NCBI GenBank assembly: GCA_029974035.1
Contig: JARKQG010000119.1
Location: forward strand, 1-35,535
Direction: 5' to 3'
DNA from: Eubacteriales bacterium
GTDB taxonomy: Bacteria; Bacillota_A; Clostridia; Christensenellales; Aristaeellaceae
Length of the DNA: 35,535 bases
Position numbers and translations under genes: made by a program. A model generated the notes under the pieces. The model was not told the DNA's origin. It worked only from the letters and a program-made list of their open reading frames with translations, and did no database searches. Positions 17,845 through 28,100 of this stretch are shown in pieces (the first letter of the stretch is position 1; every line of letters begins with the position of its first letter).

Positions 17845-17924
17845 TTTTCCTGTCCGGCCGTGTCGCTCTCCGCTTGACGCAGCGCCGCTGCGCCTGTGCT
17901 CCGGCTCCGTGCCGGGCAGAAAAA
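17845..17924. other. Structured intergenic element with nested inverted repeats
   Basis: In the 263-base gap before pfp, the arms TTTTCCTGTCCGGC (17845-17858) and GCCGGGCAGAAAAA (17911-17924) are imperfect inverted repeats. A perfect hairpin GCAGC-GCC-GCTGC (17879-17891) sits at their exact centre. No ORF with a ribosome binding site covers it. T and A runs at the outer ends would give U runs on either strand. It could be an interspersed repeat, a small RNA or a terminator-like element following sdaAA. Confidence 0.4.
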
Positions 17925-17995
17925 TCTCTGCGCCCTATCATCGGTTCTTAGACTTCGTGGACTGCTAGCGCCGGCGGCCGCCATCGGATTTTACC

Positions 17996-18020
17996 CGCGC
18001 AAAAATTGACTTTTTGCGCG
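17996..18020. promoter_or_regulatory. Palindrome over the pfp -35 box, candidate operator
   Basis: CGCGCAAAAA and TTTTTGCGCG form a perfect 10-bp inverted repeat around TTGAC, which is itself most of the -35 box of the pfp promoter. A protein bound here would exclude RNA polymerase. As RNA it could only form if transcription came from upstream, where it would be followed by GTTTTGTG and resemble a weak terminator. Confidence 0.55.
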
Positions 18021-18034
18021 TTTTGTGCTACATT
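18006..18034 (+). promoter_or_regulatory. Promoter of pfp
   Basis: TTGACT (18006-18011) and TACATT (18029-18034) with a 17-bp spacer, 35 bases before the pfp ATG. Confidence 0.75.
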
Positions 18035-18069
18035 GATGGGTGAAAAACGCATGGAAGGATGAAGAAACC

Positions 18070-19314
18070 ATGTCCGAACTCAAGGGCGCATGCATCATCG
18101 GGCAGTCGGGCGGCCCCTCGGCCGTCATCAATGCCAGCGCGTACGGCGCCATCTCCGCGGCGCTTGAAAACCCCTCCATCACCCGTGTGCTGGGCGCGGA
18201 AAACGGCATCCAGGGTGTGCTCAACGACCGGCTGATCGACCTGGGCAAGGAGGACGCCGAAGAGCTGGCCCGCATGAAGCACACGCCTTCCTCGGCGCTG
18301 GGCTCCTGCCGCTATAAGCTCAAGGATGCCTCCGAGGACGAAACCGATTACAAGCGCATCCTGGAAATCTTAAAAAAGTACGACGTGCGCTACTTCTTCT
18401 ACAACGGCGGCAACGACTCCATGGATACCTGCAACAAAATTTCCAAATACATGCTGTCAAAGGGCTACGAGTGCCGCGTGATGGGCATCCCCAAGACCAT
18501 CGACAACGACCTGGCCGGCACCGACCACTGCCCGGGCTTTGCCTCTGCCGCCAAGTACATTGCCACCTCCATCATGGAGGTGTACCATGATGCCCGCGTG
18601 TACGACACCGGCATGGTCACCATCATCGAGTGCATGGGCCGCCACGCCGGCTGGCTCACCGCCTCCGCCGCGCTGGCCCAGTTCAAGGGCAACGGCCCGG
18701 ACCTCATCTACGTGCCGGAAGTCGCCTTTGACATGGACAAGTTTATCGCCTCCGTCAAAAAAATCTACGACGCCAACAAAAAGTGCATTGTGGCGGTGTC
18801 CGAGGGCATCCACGACAAGGACGGCGTGTTCATCACTGAGTACGCCAACAAAAACGCCCCCAAGGACAGCTTCGGCCACGCCCAGCTGGGCGGCCTGGCC
18901 GCATTTTTGGCCGGCGAAGTCAAAAAGGCCACCGGCGCCAAGGTGCGCGGCATCGAGCTGAGCCTTCTGCAGCGCTGCGCCGCCCACTCGGCCTCCAAGA
19001 CCGACATCGAGGAATCCTACATGGCGGGCCGCGCCGCGGTGGAAAACGCGGTGTCCGGCGTCACCGACAAGATGGTGGGCTTCGAGCGGGTCACCGGCCC
19101 CAACGGAGAATACCAGTGCCGCATCAAACTGTTTGACCTGGATGTGGTCGCCAACACCGAAAAGAAGCTGCCGCTGGAGTGGATCAACGAGACCGGCGAC
19201 GGCATCCGGCAGGGCTTCATCGACTACGCGCTTCCGCTGATTCAGGGGCAGACCGACCTGCTCTTTGAGGATGGCCTGCCGCGCTTCGTCCGTCTGAAGA
19301 AGGTTCGCGCCTGA
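18070..19314 (+). CDS. pfp: Pyrophosphate-dependent 6-phosphofructokinase
   Basis: A 414-residue phosphofructokinase. It begins with the phosphate-binding GQSGGPSAVINAS, then YNGGNDSMDT near residue 113 and MGIPKTIDNDL near 140. The Asp in GGNDS and the Lys in PKTIDND mark PPi rather than ATP as phosphoryl donor in this superfamily. MGRHAGW near residue 190 binds fructose 6-phosphate. It runs glycolysis reversibly using PPi, common in anaerobic Firmicutes. ATG 18070 follows GGAAGGA by about nine bases; the frame is open to GTG 18040, but that start would lie only six bases after the -10 box. A strong terminator follows. Confidence 0.95.
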   Translation: MSELKGACIIGQSGGPSAVINASAYGAISAALENPSITRVLGAENGIQGVLNDRLIDLGKEDAEELARMKHTPSSALGSCRYKLKDASEDETDYKRILEILKKYDVRYFFYNGGNDSMDTCNKISKYMLSKGYECRVMGIPKTIDNDLAGTDHCPGFASAAKYIATSIMEVYHDARVYDTGMVTIIECMGRHAGWLTASAALAQFKGNGPDLIYVPEVAFDMDKFIASVKKIYDANKKCIVAVSEGIHDKDGVFITEYANKNAPKDSFGHAQLGGLAAFLAGEVKKATGAKVRGIELSLLQRCAAHSASKTDIEESYMAGRAAVENAVSGVTDKMVGFERVTGPNGEYQCRIKLFDLDVVANTEKKLPLEWINETGDGIRQGFIDYALPLIQGQTDLLFEDGLPRFVRLKKVRA

Positions 19315-19321
19315 CAACATT

Positions 19322-19353
19322 GGACCCGCGCCGTCGGCGCGGGTCCGTTTTTA
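19322..19353 (+). terminator. Intrinsic terminator of pfp
   Basis: GGACCCGCGCC and GGCGCGGGTCC, 11-bp perfect stem with a 3-nt loop, followed by GTTTTTA, eight bases after the pfp stop. Confidence 0.93.
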
Positions 19354-19377
19354 TCGGGTTTTGAGGGGAGGGGTTTC

Positions 19378-19731
19378 ATGCAGTCGCTCGAGGGCCGGGT
19401 CGGCCTGTTCTTCGTGGTGGAAGGGCGGATCATCCTGTACGCCTGCCCGCTGGAGCGCGCGGTGCGCTACGGGGACCATCTCACCTACCCCCATGGCCAC
19501 GACGCGGTGTGGCGAAAGCTGCAGCAGACCCGCTATGGCGTGGACTATGACTACTACCCCCGGGGGCGGGTGGTGTTCAGCGTGCCGGAAAACCGGTACA
19601 TCGTCTACCACGACCGCTGCTGCACCGTGGCGGCGCGGCTGATCGTGCGCGGCTACGGGCCGGGCCGGGCGGACAGCCATACGGACGAGCACTACCAGTG
19701 CCACACCTGCAACCCGCGGTATGTGAAATAG
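19378..19731 (+). CDS. Uncharacterised 117-aa protein
   Basis: The ATG has GAGGGGAGGGG four bases upstream. The protein is soluble, with no signal peptide or membrane helix. The pattern LEGRVGLFFVVEGRII, YGDHLTYPHGHDAVW, DYDYYPRGRVVF and YIVYHDRC is rich in aromatic residues. I recall similar unnamed proteins in Clostridia but know no function. The C-terminus carries HTDEHYQCHTC, a His/Cys cluster, and DRCC lies near residue 81, so metal binding is possible. It stands alone between the pfp terminator and a convergent gene, 12 bases from that gene's stop, and I see no promoter of its own. Confidence 0.75.
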   Translation: MQSLEGRVGLFFVVEGRIILYACPLERAVRYGDHLTYPHGHDAVWRKLQQTRYGVDYDYYPRGRVVFSVPENRYIVYHDRCCTVAARLIVRGYGPGRADSHTDEHYQCHTCNPRYVK

Positions 19732-19743
19732 CGCGGCGCCCGG

Positions 19744-20811
19744 TCACACGATCAGAAAATCCCGATCCAGATGGTTCAGAACCTCGCAGCCGTCCTCGGT
19801 GACCAGCACCAGGTCCTCGACGCGCACGCCGAACCGTCCGGGCAGGTACACCCCCGGCTCCACGGAAAACACCATGCCGGGCCGGGCGATGTGCCGGCTT
19901 GAGGCACTGACATCCGGCGGCTCGTGCACCTCGAGGCCCAGCCCGTGGCCGGTGCGATGCAGAAAGTGCCCGCCGTACCCCGCCGCCTCGATCACGCCCC
20001 GCGCCGCCCGGTCGATTTCCGAAAGCGCAGCGCCGGGCCGCACCGCGGCCCGTCCCGCCTCGTTGGCGCGGCGCACCACGTCGTAGACGCGCCTTTCTTC
20101 GTCGGTGGCCCCGCCGAAGAACACGGTGCGGGTCATGTCGCTGAGGGCGTGGTTTACGTCGAGCCCCACGTCCAAAATCACGGCGTCGCCCCTTTTGAGG
20201 CGCGCGCTCCCGGTGGCGTGGTGGGGTTCGGCCGCGCCCGCGCCGAAGCAGACGAGGGGCGGAAAGCCCGGGCCGGAAGCGCCCTCCCGGATGCTCATGT
20301 CAACGTAGCGCCGCGCCGCGTCCAACTCGGTTTCCCCTTCGGCGAGGCTCCGGCGCAATAGGCCCATCACCCGGTCGTTCATGTTGGAACTGGCGCGAAG
20401 CGCGGCGATCTCCTCGCCGTCCTTGATCATGCGCGCCTCGTCCACCGGGCCGGAGCCGTTCACCGGCCGCACGTCCGGCCGCATTTCCATCAGCGCCAGC
20501 AAAAAGCGGCTGGGCCAGGCCTTGTCCACGCCCAGCGGCCCCGGCGCGATGAAGGCCGAAAGGGCCGCCACGCCGTCCTCGGCGTCGTCAAGGGCGGTGA
20601 CGGAGAGGCCCTCCGTCGGCGGCACGGGAAACATGCGGTTGACGACGAGGCGGCATTCGCCCTTGCCGATGAGAAGCGCCATCAGCCGCTCGCCCGGCTC
20701 GATCCAGGCCCCCGTCAGGTAGTATACCGATTCGGTGGACGTAACCAGCGTTTGGACAAGGCCCGCCTTTTCCATGCCGGCGCGCACGCGGTTCAGCCGT
20801 TCGGTCTTCAT
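19744..20811 (-). CDS. M24 family aminopeptidase (Xaa-Pro peptidase-like)
   Basis: A 355-residue protein with an N-terminal creatinase-like domain (1-125) and a C-terminal pita-bread domain. All five dinuclear metal ligands are visible: Asp214 (ILDVG), Asp225 (SDMTRT), His289 ([14 protein letters not shown]), Glu318 ([10 protein letters not shown]) and Glu332 (VRVEDLVL). The family removes N-terminal residues next to proline from peptides in the cytosol. ATG 20811 overlaps the stop of the methyltransferase gene (ATGA) and has AAAGGAGA seven bases upstream. It is the last gene of a coupled three-gene unit. Confidence 0.93.
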   Translation of the reverse strand: MKTERLNRVRAGMEKAGLVQTLVTSTESVYYLTGAWIEPGERLMALLIGKGECRLVVNRMFPVPPTEGLSVTALDDAEDGVAALSAFIAPGPLGVDKAWPSRFLLALMEMRPDVRPVNGSGPVDEARMIKDGEEIAALRASSNMNDRVMGLLRRSLAEGETELDAARRYVDMSIREGASGPGFPPLVCFGAGAAEPHHATGSARLKRGDAVILDVGLDVNHALSDMTRTVFFGGATDEERRVYDVVRRANEAGRAAVRPGAALSEIDRAARGVIEAAGYGGHFLHRTGHGLGLEVHEPPDVSASSRHIARPGMVFSVEPGVYLPGRFGVRVEDLVLVTEDGCEVLNHLDRDFLIV

Positions 20812-21410
20812 TCGCCCATCTCCTTTTCCGCCTCGATCACCCAGTAGCCGCCGCCGCGCTCGATCACCCGCGCGCTTGCAAAGAGCGCCGCGAGGTACTT
20901 CAGCGCCGAGGGCGCGCCCTGCTGTTTGCGGATGACAACGTACAGTTTCCCTCCGGGGGAGAGCTTTTCCTCGGCCTGCGCGAAAAGGCCGTAGACCACC
21001 TGCTTGCCCGCGCGGATCGGCGGGTTGGTGATCACGGCCTGAAAGGGGCCGGAAAGCGCCAGAAGTCCGTCCCCCTGGAGTGCCCGGGCGTTTTTTGCCT
21101 GGTTTCGCGCGATGTTTTTCCGCGCCAGGTCCACGGCGCGGGCATTGATGTCCGTCAGAAAGAATTCCGCGCCCGGGTTTTTCAGCGCCAGCGGTACGCC
21201 CATGGCGCCCCAGCCGCAGCCCAGGTCCGCCACGCGGCCGGTCAGCGGCGGCAGCGATTCGATCAGAAGGCGGCTGCCGGGGTCCAGCCCGTCCGAGGAG
21301 AATACGCCCGCGTCGGTGTGCATGGAAAGGGCGAGCCCCAGCGCCGCCACCGCGATCTCGCGGGGCCGGTGGGGCGCGGACGGGTCCGGGGTAAAGTAAT
21401 GCTCGCTCAT
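20808..21410 (-). CDS. RsmC-like class I SAM-dependent rRNA methyltransferase
   Basis: A 200-residue Rossmann methyltransferase: it starts MSEHYFTPDPSA, with SAM motif I VADLGCGWGAMGVPL near residues 60-74 and the catalytic NPPIRAGK at 129-136. This combination is that of the RsmC/YbxB group, which methylates N2 of guanine 1207 of 16S rRNA in E. coli; it has only the catalytic half, as usual in Firmicutes. In Bacillus the homolog ybxB sits beside rplL, while here it follows rsuA. The true start is ATG 21410, overlapping the rsuA stop as ATGA; the frame stays open upstream but is antiparallel noise of rsuA coding. Confidence 0.92.
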   Translation of the reverse strand: MSEHYFTPDPSAPHRPREIAVAALGLALSMHTDAGVFSSDGLDPGSRLLIESLPPLTGRVADLGCGWGAMGVPLALKNPGAEFFLTDINARAVDLARKNIARNQAKNARALQGDGLLALSGPFQAVITNPPIRAGKQVVYGLFAQAEEKLSPGGKLYVVIRKQQGAPSALKYLAALFASARVIERGGGYWVIEAEKEMGE

Positions 21411-22126
21411 GGGTTCATCTCCGTCAGCGCGTAAAGGCGCGCGATTTCCTCTGCCGTAAGGGGCCGGGCCTGGCCCGGCGCGAGGCATTCGTCCAGCATG
21501 AGCCCGCCCACGCGCTCCCGGTGCAGCGTTTCTACCGGATGGGAGAGCGCCGCGAACATGCGCTTGACCTGATGGAACTTGCCCTCGTGCACCGTCAGCC
21601 GCGCCAGCGAAAAATCCTCTGTGGCCTCGAGCACCTCCAGGTGCGCGGGGCGCGCGGTGAAATCGCCCAGCGGCATGCCCTCGGCCGCGCGCAGGATGTC
21701 GCCGCCTTCCAGCCGCCCCGCCACGCGGGCCAGGTAAACCTTTTCCACCCCGAAGCGGGGGGCGATCAGCCGGTGGGCCAACTGACCGTCCTCGGTGAGC
21801 AGGAGCAGCCCCGTCACATCCCGGTCCAGCCGCCCCACGGCGCAAAGATCCCGGGTGCGCATCTCCGGCGGCAGGAGGTCAAACACCGTCTTGTGGCGCG
21901 GGTCCTCCCGGGCGGTCACGCAGCCGGCGGGCTTATAAAGCATCAGGTGGAGCGGCGCGCGCCTTCCCACGGGCGCGCCGTCCAGCGTCACCGCGTCGGC
22001 GTCGGAAACGCCGTGGGCGCCGTCGCGCACCAAGGCGCCGTTGACGCGCACCCGTCCCCCGGCAATCGCCTCCCGCGCCCTGGCGCGGGAGGACAGCGCC
22101 TCGCCCACCCGTTTATCCAATCTCAT
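21407..22126 (-). CDS. rsuA: 16S rRNA pseudouridine synthase, RsuA/RluB family
   Basis: A 239-residue protein with an N-terminal S4 RNA-binding domain (MRLDKRVGEALSSRARAREA) and a pseudouridine synthase domain with GRLDRDVTGLLLLTEDG (catalytic Asp101) and KFHQVKRMFA. It isomerises a uridine in small-subunit rRNA, U516 in the E. coli case. The family start falls at ATG 22126, yet there is no ribosome binding site before it, and the -10 box of a good promoter ends just seven bases upstream, so the mRNA is probably leaderless. It is the first gene of an rRNA-modifying unit with the RsmC-like gene. Confidence 0.92.
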   Translation of the reverse strand: MRLDKRVGEALSSRARAREAIAGGRVRVNGALVRDGAHGVSDADAVTLDGAPVGRRAPLHLMLYKPAGCVTAREDPRHKTVFDLLPPEMRTRDLCAVGRLDRDVTGLLLLTEDGQLAHRLIAPRFGVEKVYLARVAGRLEGGDILRAAEGMPLGDFTARPAHLEVLEATEDFSLARLTVHEGKFHQVKRMFAALSHPVETLHRERVGGLMLDECLAPGQARPLTAEEIARLYALTEMNP

Positions 22127-22133
22127 GGGAAAT

Positions 22134-22162
22134 ATTCTACCATGTTTTGCCGCCGGTTACAA
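22134..22162 (-). promoter_or_regulatory. Promoter of rsuA, overlapping the stop codon of the upstream gene
   Basis: On the minus strand TTGTAA (22157-22162), 17 bp, TAGAAT (22134-22139). The TTGTAA is the last Leu codon plus the TAA stop of the glucan-synthase-like gene. The predicted start point lies at the A of the rsuA ATG (22126) or within a base of it. Confidence 0.72.
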
Positions 22163-25100
22163 CGGCTTTCGCGCGGGGAACAGCGCCTCGTGGCGGCGGC
22201 CGTCGTCCACGAGTTCGATGTATTCCCCGTCCACCGGGCGGCCGTCCAGCGTCACGCCCTCCTGTTCGCGCAGGCAGCGCAGCCGGTAGACGGAGGCGCC
22301 CATTCGCACGGTGAGCCCCGCCTCGGCCTTTCCCGGGCGGATCAACGCCGAGAGGCGCGCGCGGTTTCCCCGGCGCTCATAGCCCAGCAGGTACCGTACG
22401 GCCGCGCGGCACAGCCATCCGGCCGCGCCGGTGTACCAGGTCCAGCCGCCGCGGCCCGCGAAGGGCGCTTCGCCGTACACATCCGCGGCGATCACGTAGG
22501 GCTCCACGCGGTAGGTGAGGGCGCCCTCGGCGGTGAAAGCGTGGTTGGCCGGCAGCAGCGCCTCGAGGGCCGCCCAGGCCCGGGCGGCGTCGCCCAGAAG
22601 CGCAAACGCCATCACCGCCCAGCAGGCGGCGTGGGTATACTGGCCGCCGTTTTCCCGCACGCCCGCAGGGTAGCGGGCGATGTAGCCCGGGTCCCGGGCC
22701 GCGTCGTCAAGGGGCGGAGTCAGAAGCTTGATGAGGCGGTGCTCCGGGTCGTAGAGCGCCTGCCAGGCGCTGTCCATGGCCTGGGCGCAGCGGTTGCGAT
22801 CCAACCTCGCCGCCACCGCCCAGCACTGGGCGATCAGGTCGATCCGGCAGCCGCCCTCCGACTGAGCGGAACCCAGCGGCGTGCCGTCGCCGTAGAAGGC
22901 GCGGCGGTACCAGGCGCCGTCCCAGCCGGATTCCTCCACGGCGCGGCGCATGGCGGCGGCGTGCTCGAGAAGCTCGCTTCGCGCCTCCGGGTCCGGGCAC
23001 ACGGCGGCGTAGTCCTCCGCCGCCACGATGAGAAACTGGCCCAGCCACACGCTCTCGCCGCCGCCGCCGCCCACGCGGTTCATGCCGTCGTTCCAGTCGC
23101 CTCCGCCCATCAGCGGCAGGCCGTGGGCGCCGGTCATCGAAAAGGCGCGGTTGAGCGCCCGGAGGCAGTGTCCGTCGAGGGTTTCGCTGGTTTCGCTCAC
23201 CATGGGGGTGCCGTACCAGTCGTCGTCATCCGGCGGGATGGGCACGTCTTCAAGGTAGGGGACCTCCTCGTTCAGCACGCCCGTGTCGCCGGTTTCGGCC
23301 ACGTAGGCGGCGGCCACGTAGGGGAGAAACAGCAGATCGTCCGAGATGCGGGTGCGGACGCCCGTGCGCTCCGGATGCCACCAGTGCAGCACATCCCCCG
23401 CCTCAAACTGGCGGGACGCGCAGAGGATCAGATGCCCCCGCACCAGGTCCGGCTCGATGGGAATCAGCGACAGCATGTCCTGAAGCTGGTCGCGGAAGCC
23501 AAAGGCGCCTCCCGCCTGGTAAAACCCCGCGCGGCCCCAGACGCGGCCGGCCAGCACCTGGGCCGGGAGCCAGCGGCCCAGCATCTGGTCGCACACGTCG
23601 TCGCCGGTTTCGGGCTGGACGCGGGACAGAAGATCTTCCCAGCGGGCGCGGGCGCGGTCGAGCCGGATCTGCCCGTCGCCCCAGGCGGAGAGCGCCTCGC
23701 GGCAGCCCTCCCGGGAGGGCGCCCAGCCGATGAGAAGCTGCGCCCGGACCGTGCCCCCCGGCGGCAGCGTCAGCGGCGCGCGAAGGCCCGACGCCGGGTC
23801 CGGCTCCAGCCCCGCCGCCGGCGCGCCGTCGCCGGTGAGGAGCGCGGCAAAGCCGTAACCCTCCATCGCGCCGGCGGCGAGAAAAAGCGGCGGCTCATAG
23901 GATACGCCCGTCAGATGCGCGTCGGGGCCGCCCACGCCCATCAGCCAGTCCACCGCGGCGCTCAGCTTCAGTGTGCGGGCGAGTCCGCCGGCGTTGTGCA
24001 GCGTCAGCATCAGGCACTTGACGGGCAGATCGCAATCCACAAACTGGGCGATGGTCCAGGCGAGGGTGCCCGCGCCGGAGGAAAACAGGCTCACGCCCGG
24101 CCGGTGCTCCACGCGGAAGGGCTGCGCCAGCCCCCGGCGCTCCGGCAGGAGCGAGGCGTAGGCGCGGCCGTCGAAGATCCACAGCCGTTCGCCCTCGCCC
24201 TCCCGCAGCGGATCGTTGGTAAAGGGCGTCAGCCGCCCGCCGCGACTGTTCTTGGCAAAGGTGAATCCGCCGCCCCGCTCGGAGACCAGCGCGCCGAAGC
24301 CCAGCGCGTTGACCAGCACATTGCACCAGGGCGCGGGGGTGGGTTTGCCGGGCAGAAGGTCGATCAGGTAGCCGCCCCGGGCGAAGCCGCCCCAGCCGTT
24401 GAAGCGGTCCCGGGCCGCCTCCGGCAGGCCGAATCCGCCGCGAAGCCGCGCCCGGGGCGGCTCCGGCCGGTTGGGCAGCGCCCGCAGGCGGCTCCGCAGC
24501 GCGGCGTCCAGCGGCTCCGAGCCGTCCAGATACACCGCGGAGGCACGTTCGATCAGCGCGCGCTGGACCGCGGAGAGTGTCGCCCCCTCCAGAAGAAAGG
24601 CGCCGCCCGGTTCCAGCACCATGTCGGAGAGGTGGCTGGCGGCCACCTGGTCGCGCAGCGCGTCCCGCACGGGCTGCTCGTAGTCGTTGCCGTAGTCGTT
24701 GATCAGCACGAGATCGCACCACACGCCCATCACGCGGTAGAACTCGTGGGCGCGCAGCGCGTCGCGCACCAGACCCATCTGGCCGATGCCGGTCACGCGG
24801 ACGGAGAGAAGCGGCAGATCGCCGGAAATGCCCAGCGCCCACAGGCTGCCGAAGCCGCCGGGACAGGCCGGGGCGCCCGGGGCGCGCCCGGGCATCAGCA
24901 TCAGGCGGCTGGCGCGCTGAAAAAGCTGGTGCCGCGCCGGGGCGAGGCCCAGAAAGTCCAGCATGGACCGCGCCTGGGAGGCGGAGAGCAGCAGCGACCG
25001 CCGCGCGGCCTCTGGGGAGGCGTGGCGGGCGCGCAGCCGCGAGAGCGCCTCGTCGTCCTCCGCCACGCCGGCCACAAAAGCCAGGTGGTGCCGGGCGCCG

Positions 25101-28100
25101 GGGGCGATGGAAAGCGACGCGCGGATCGCGGCGCAGGGGTTCAGCGTCGGGCCAGCGGCGTTTGAAAAAACGCGGGCGAGGCTGTCGGCGTCGGAGAGCG
25201 CGCCCTCGCGGCCGATCAGCCTTTCCAGATCGATTTCGTGGCTGATCCGCAGGGGCTCCTCCGCTGCCAGCGCGTAGATCAGCATGGGGTGCGCGCCGCC
25301 CCGGCGCGGCTTTCGGGTGAAGATGAGCGCGCCGTCCGCCCAGGCGGCGCGGACAAAGAGGTTTTGAAACGCGGGGTGCGCCTCCATGTCGCTCTGGGCG
25401 CCGAGGGCCACCTTGAAGCAGCCGGTGACCTCGATCTCGAGGGGCTGGGCGGCGTGGCTGGTCAGCTCCAGCCGCTGGATCAGCGCGCCGTCTTCGGGCG
25501 ACACACACTCGGTCAGGCGGCACTCCAGCTCGTCCGTGCGGGTCAGCACCGTCACGCTGCCCGGGTCAAAGCGCACCCGCTGGTTCTGACCCATGCGGGG
25601 CGCAAGGCCGCTGACCGCAAAGGCCAGCCGCCGGGCGGGCACCCGCACGTGCACCCACATGCCGTCGTCTCCGGCCTCCCGCGCCGTCCACCGCCCCATG
25701 AGCAGCCCTTTGGCGCGCACGAAGCCCGTGCCCGCCGCCGTCAGAAACGCGGTGGTGCCGCCGCCGTAGAGCAGGTGGCCGTCGCCGGGGCCTGTCGCGG
25801 TGATGCCGGTGTGGACGCCCTGCCGCGGCTGGTCCGGCTCCGGCTCGGGTTCACTCTGGGCGCGGCGGAAGGCGCCCCGCGCCGGCTTTTCGCCCATAAG
25901 CAGCGTCAGCGCCCGCACCTCGGGCAGGCTGGAAAAGGCCGAAACCAGCGCGTCGCCGCAGAGGGCGTTGGCGATGGAGGCCAGGATCATCCCCTGATGG
26001 TGGGCCATATGGCTCATTACCACCCGGTATGGCTCGCCCTCCGGAAGCCGCGCGGGCGCGTAGTCCACGGCCTCGTAAAGCCCCATCTCGCCCTGAAGCC
26101 CCGCGCGGCGCATGAGCTCGAGGTTTTCGATCGCCGCGCCGGGGTCCACCGGCAGCGCCAGCATGGACGCGTAGGGCGCGACCACCCGCTCAAAGGCGGT
26201 GCCGCGAAGGGACAGGCTGGGCAGGCCGAAGGCGCGGTACTGGTAGTTCATCAATAGGTCGAAGGCGTTGTAGCCGGATTCCGACACGCCCCAGGGCGCG
26301 CCCAGCGTCCGCTGGGCGCGGACCACCGCGCGCTCCGTCCGGCCGATGAGCGAGTCCGCGGGCGCGCGCAGAAGGATCAGCGGCATCAGGTATTCGAACA
26401 TGGTGCCGCTCCAGGAGATCAGCGCGGCGCTCTTCCCGGCGCGGGCCATGCCCCGGCCCAGCTTCGACCAGTGCTTTACCGGCACCTGCTTCAGCGCCAT
26501 GGCGGCAAAGCTCAAGATGCGGGACTCGGAGGCCAACAGGTCGTAATGGCCGGAGGACAGCGCGCCGCGCTCCGCGTCAAAGCCGATGTAGAACAGGTCG
26601 CGCGAGGCGTCGTAGAGGTAAGAGAAGTCCATGCCCGCCGCCAGCGCCCCCAGCCGCCGGGAAAGCCCCCCGTCCAGCGGCGCGACCATCGCGCCCACCG
26701 TCATCAGGCTGGCGGCCAGGTTGCCGCTGTCCACGCTGGACACATACCGGGGCCTCAACGGTTTCAGCGCCTGGGTATCATACCAGTTGTACAGGTGCCC
26801 GTGCCACTTTTCCAGGTTTTCAAGGGTTTCCGCCGTGCGCGCCGCGCGGCGCAAAAGCGTGCCGCCGTCAATCAGGTTCAGAAAATGCGCCGAGGCCGTG
26901 GCCAGCAGATACAGCCCGATGTTGGTGGGCGACGTGCGCTGCGCCCGACCCACCGGCGGGTCCAGCTGCACGTTGTCCGGCGGAAGGCCCGGTCCGTCCT
27001 CGGTCACCTCGCTTTCAAAAAAGCGCCAGGTGGCGCGGGCCAGGTCCATCAGAAGATCCCGCTCCCGCAAAGTGACCTCCGGCGCGCGCTCCGGCGCGGC
27101 GATCAGGCGCATCCAGCCCGGCGCGATCCCAAAGAGCGCGGCCAAACTGAGGGCGGGCAGCGCCCAGGATGGATTGAAAAGCGAAGGCAGCGCCAGAAGC
27201 GCCGCGACCCGCGCGGCGACCAGGGACAGATCGCGCCCGGACGCGCCCTCCGCGTCGGCGGCGGGCACCCATTCCAGCAGCCCCCGATGGGACCGGAAGA
27301 CCCGGTACAGCGCCCGCGCGGCGGCGGCAAGGCAGAAGGCCGCCTCCGACGGCAGCAGCGCGAGCACAGCCGCGGCGCGGCGGATCGACGGCAGGGAGGG
27401 TGGCATGAGCGCCGGCAGGAAGGCGTAAAAAAACCCGACGCACAGCGCCGCGGGGTTGGCCGTCCAGAGGCCCAAAATCAGCGCGGCAAGGGCCGCGCCG
27501 GGCGCCAGGCTCCGCGCCAGATTGGACAGCACCATCCACCGGCCCAGCGCGTCCGGCACCATGCCGAGAAAGGGGAGGAGCTGCCAGTCGCCCCGGGTCC
27601 ACCGCTCGAGGCGGCGCAGGTAGCCGGGCAGCGCGGCGGGGAAGTCGTCATACACCGCCACGTCGGAGGCGAGGCCCGCGCCGGAGAGCAGTCCCTCGAT
27701 CAGGTCGTGGCTCAAAATGGCATTGTCGGGCAGCTTTTCCGCCGCCTGGCGGAAGGCGCGCAGGTCGTAGATTCCCTTGCCGGGGAACGCGCCGCGGCCG
27801 GAGGCGTCCATCATCAGGCTGGAGGCCGACACCGGATAGCTGTCCAGGCCGCCTCCGCCGCCCATCAGGCGCGCAAAGCGGCTGCGGGCGCAGCCCGGCT
27901 CCACCCGGGGCGCGATCAGCGCGTAGCCCTTGCGCGCGCCGTCCTCCACGCGCGGGTGGTTCAGCGGATGGGCGATGGCGCCGATCAGCCGGGCGATGGC
28001 GTCCGGCAGCGCGCGGGTATCGGCGTCCAGCGTCACCACGTAGCGGAAGCTTCGCTCATAGAGGTGTTGGGCGCTGGCGCGCTCGGGGCCAAATTCCCCA

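Noticed and set aside
21521..25165. Plus-strand open frame of about 1214 codons (and another at 26471-28336) opposite the GH94 gene
   Set aside because: Antisense shadows of a gene whose catalytic motifs are clear; the translations have no recognisable domain and no ribosome binding site.
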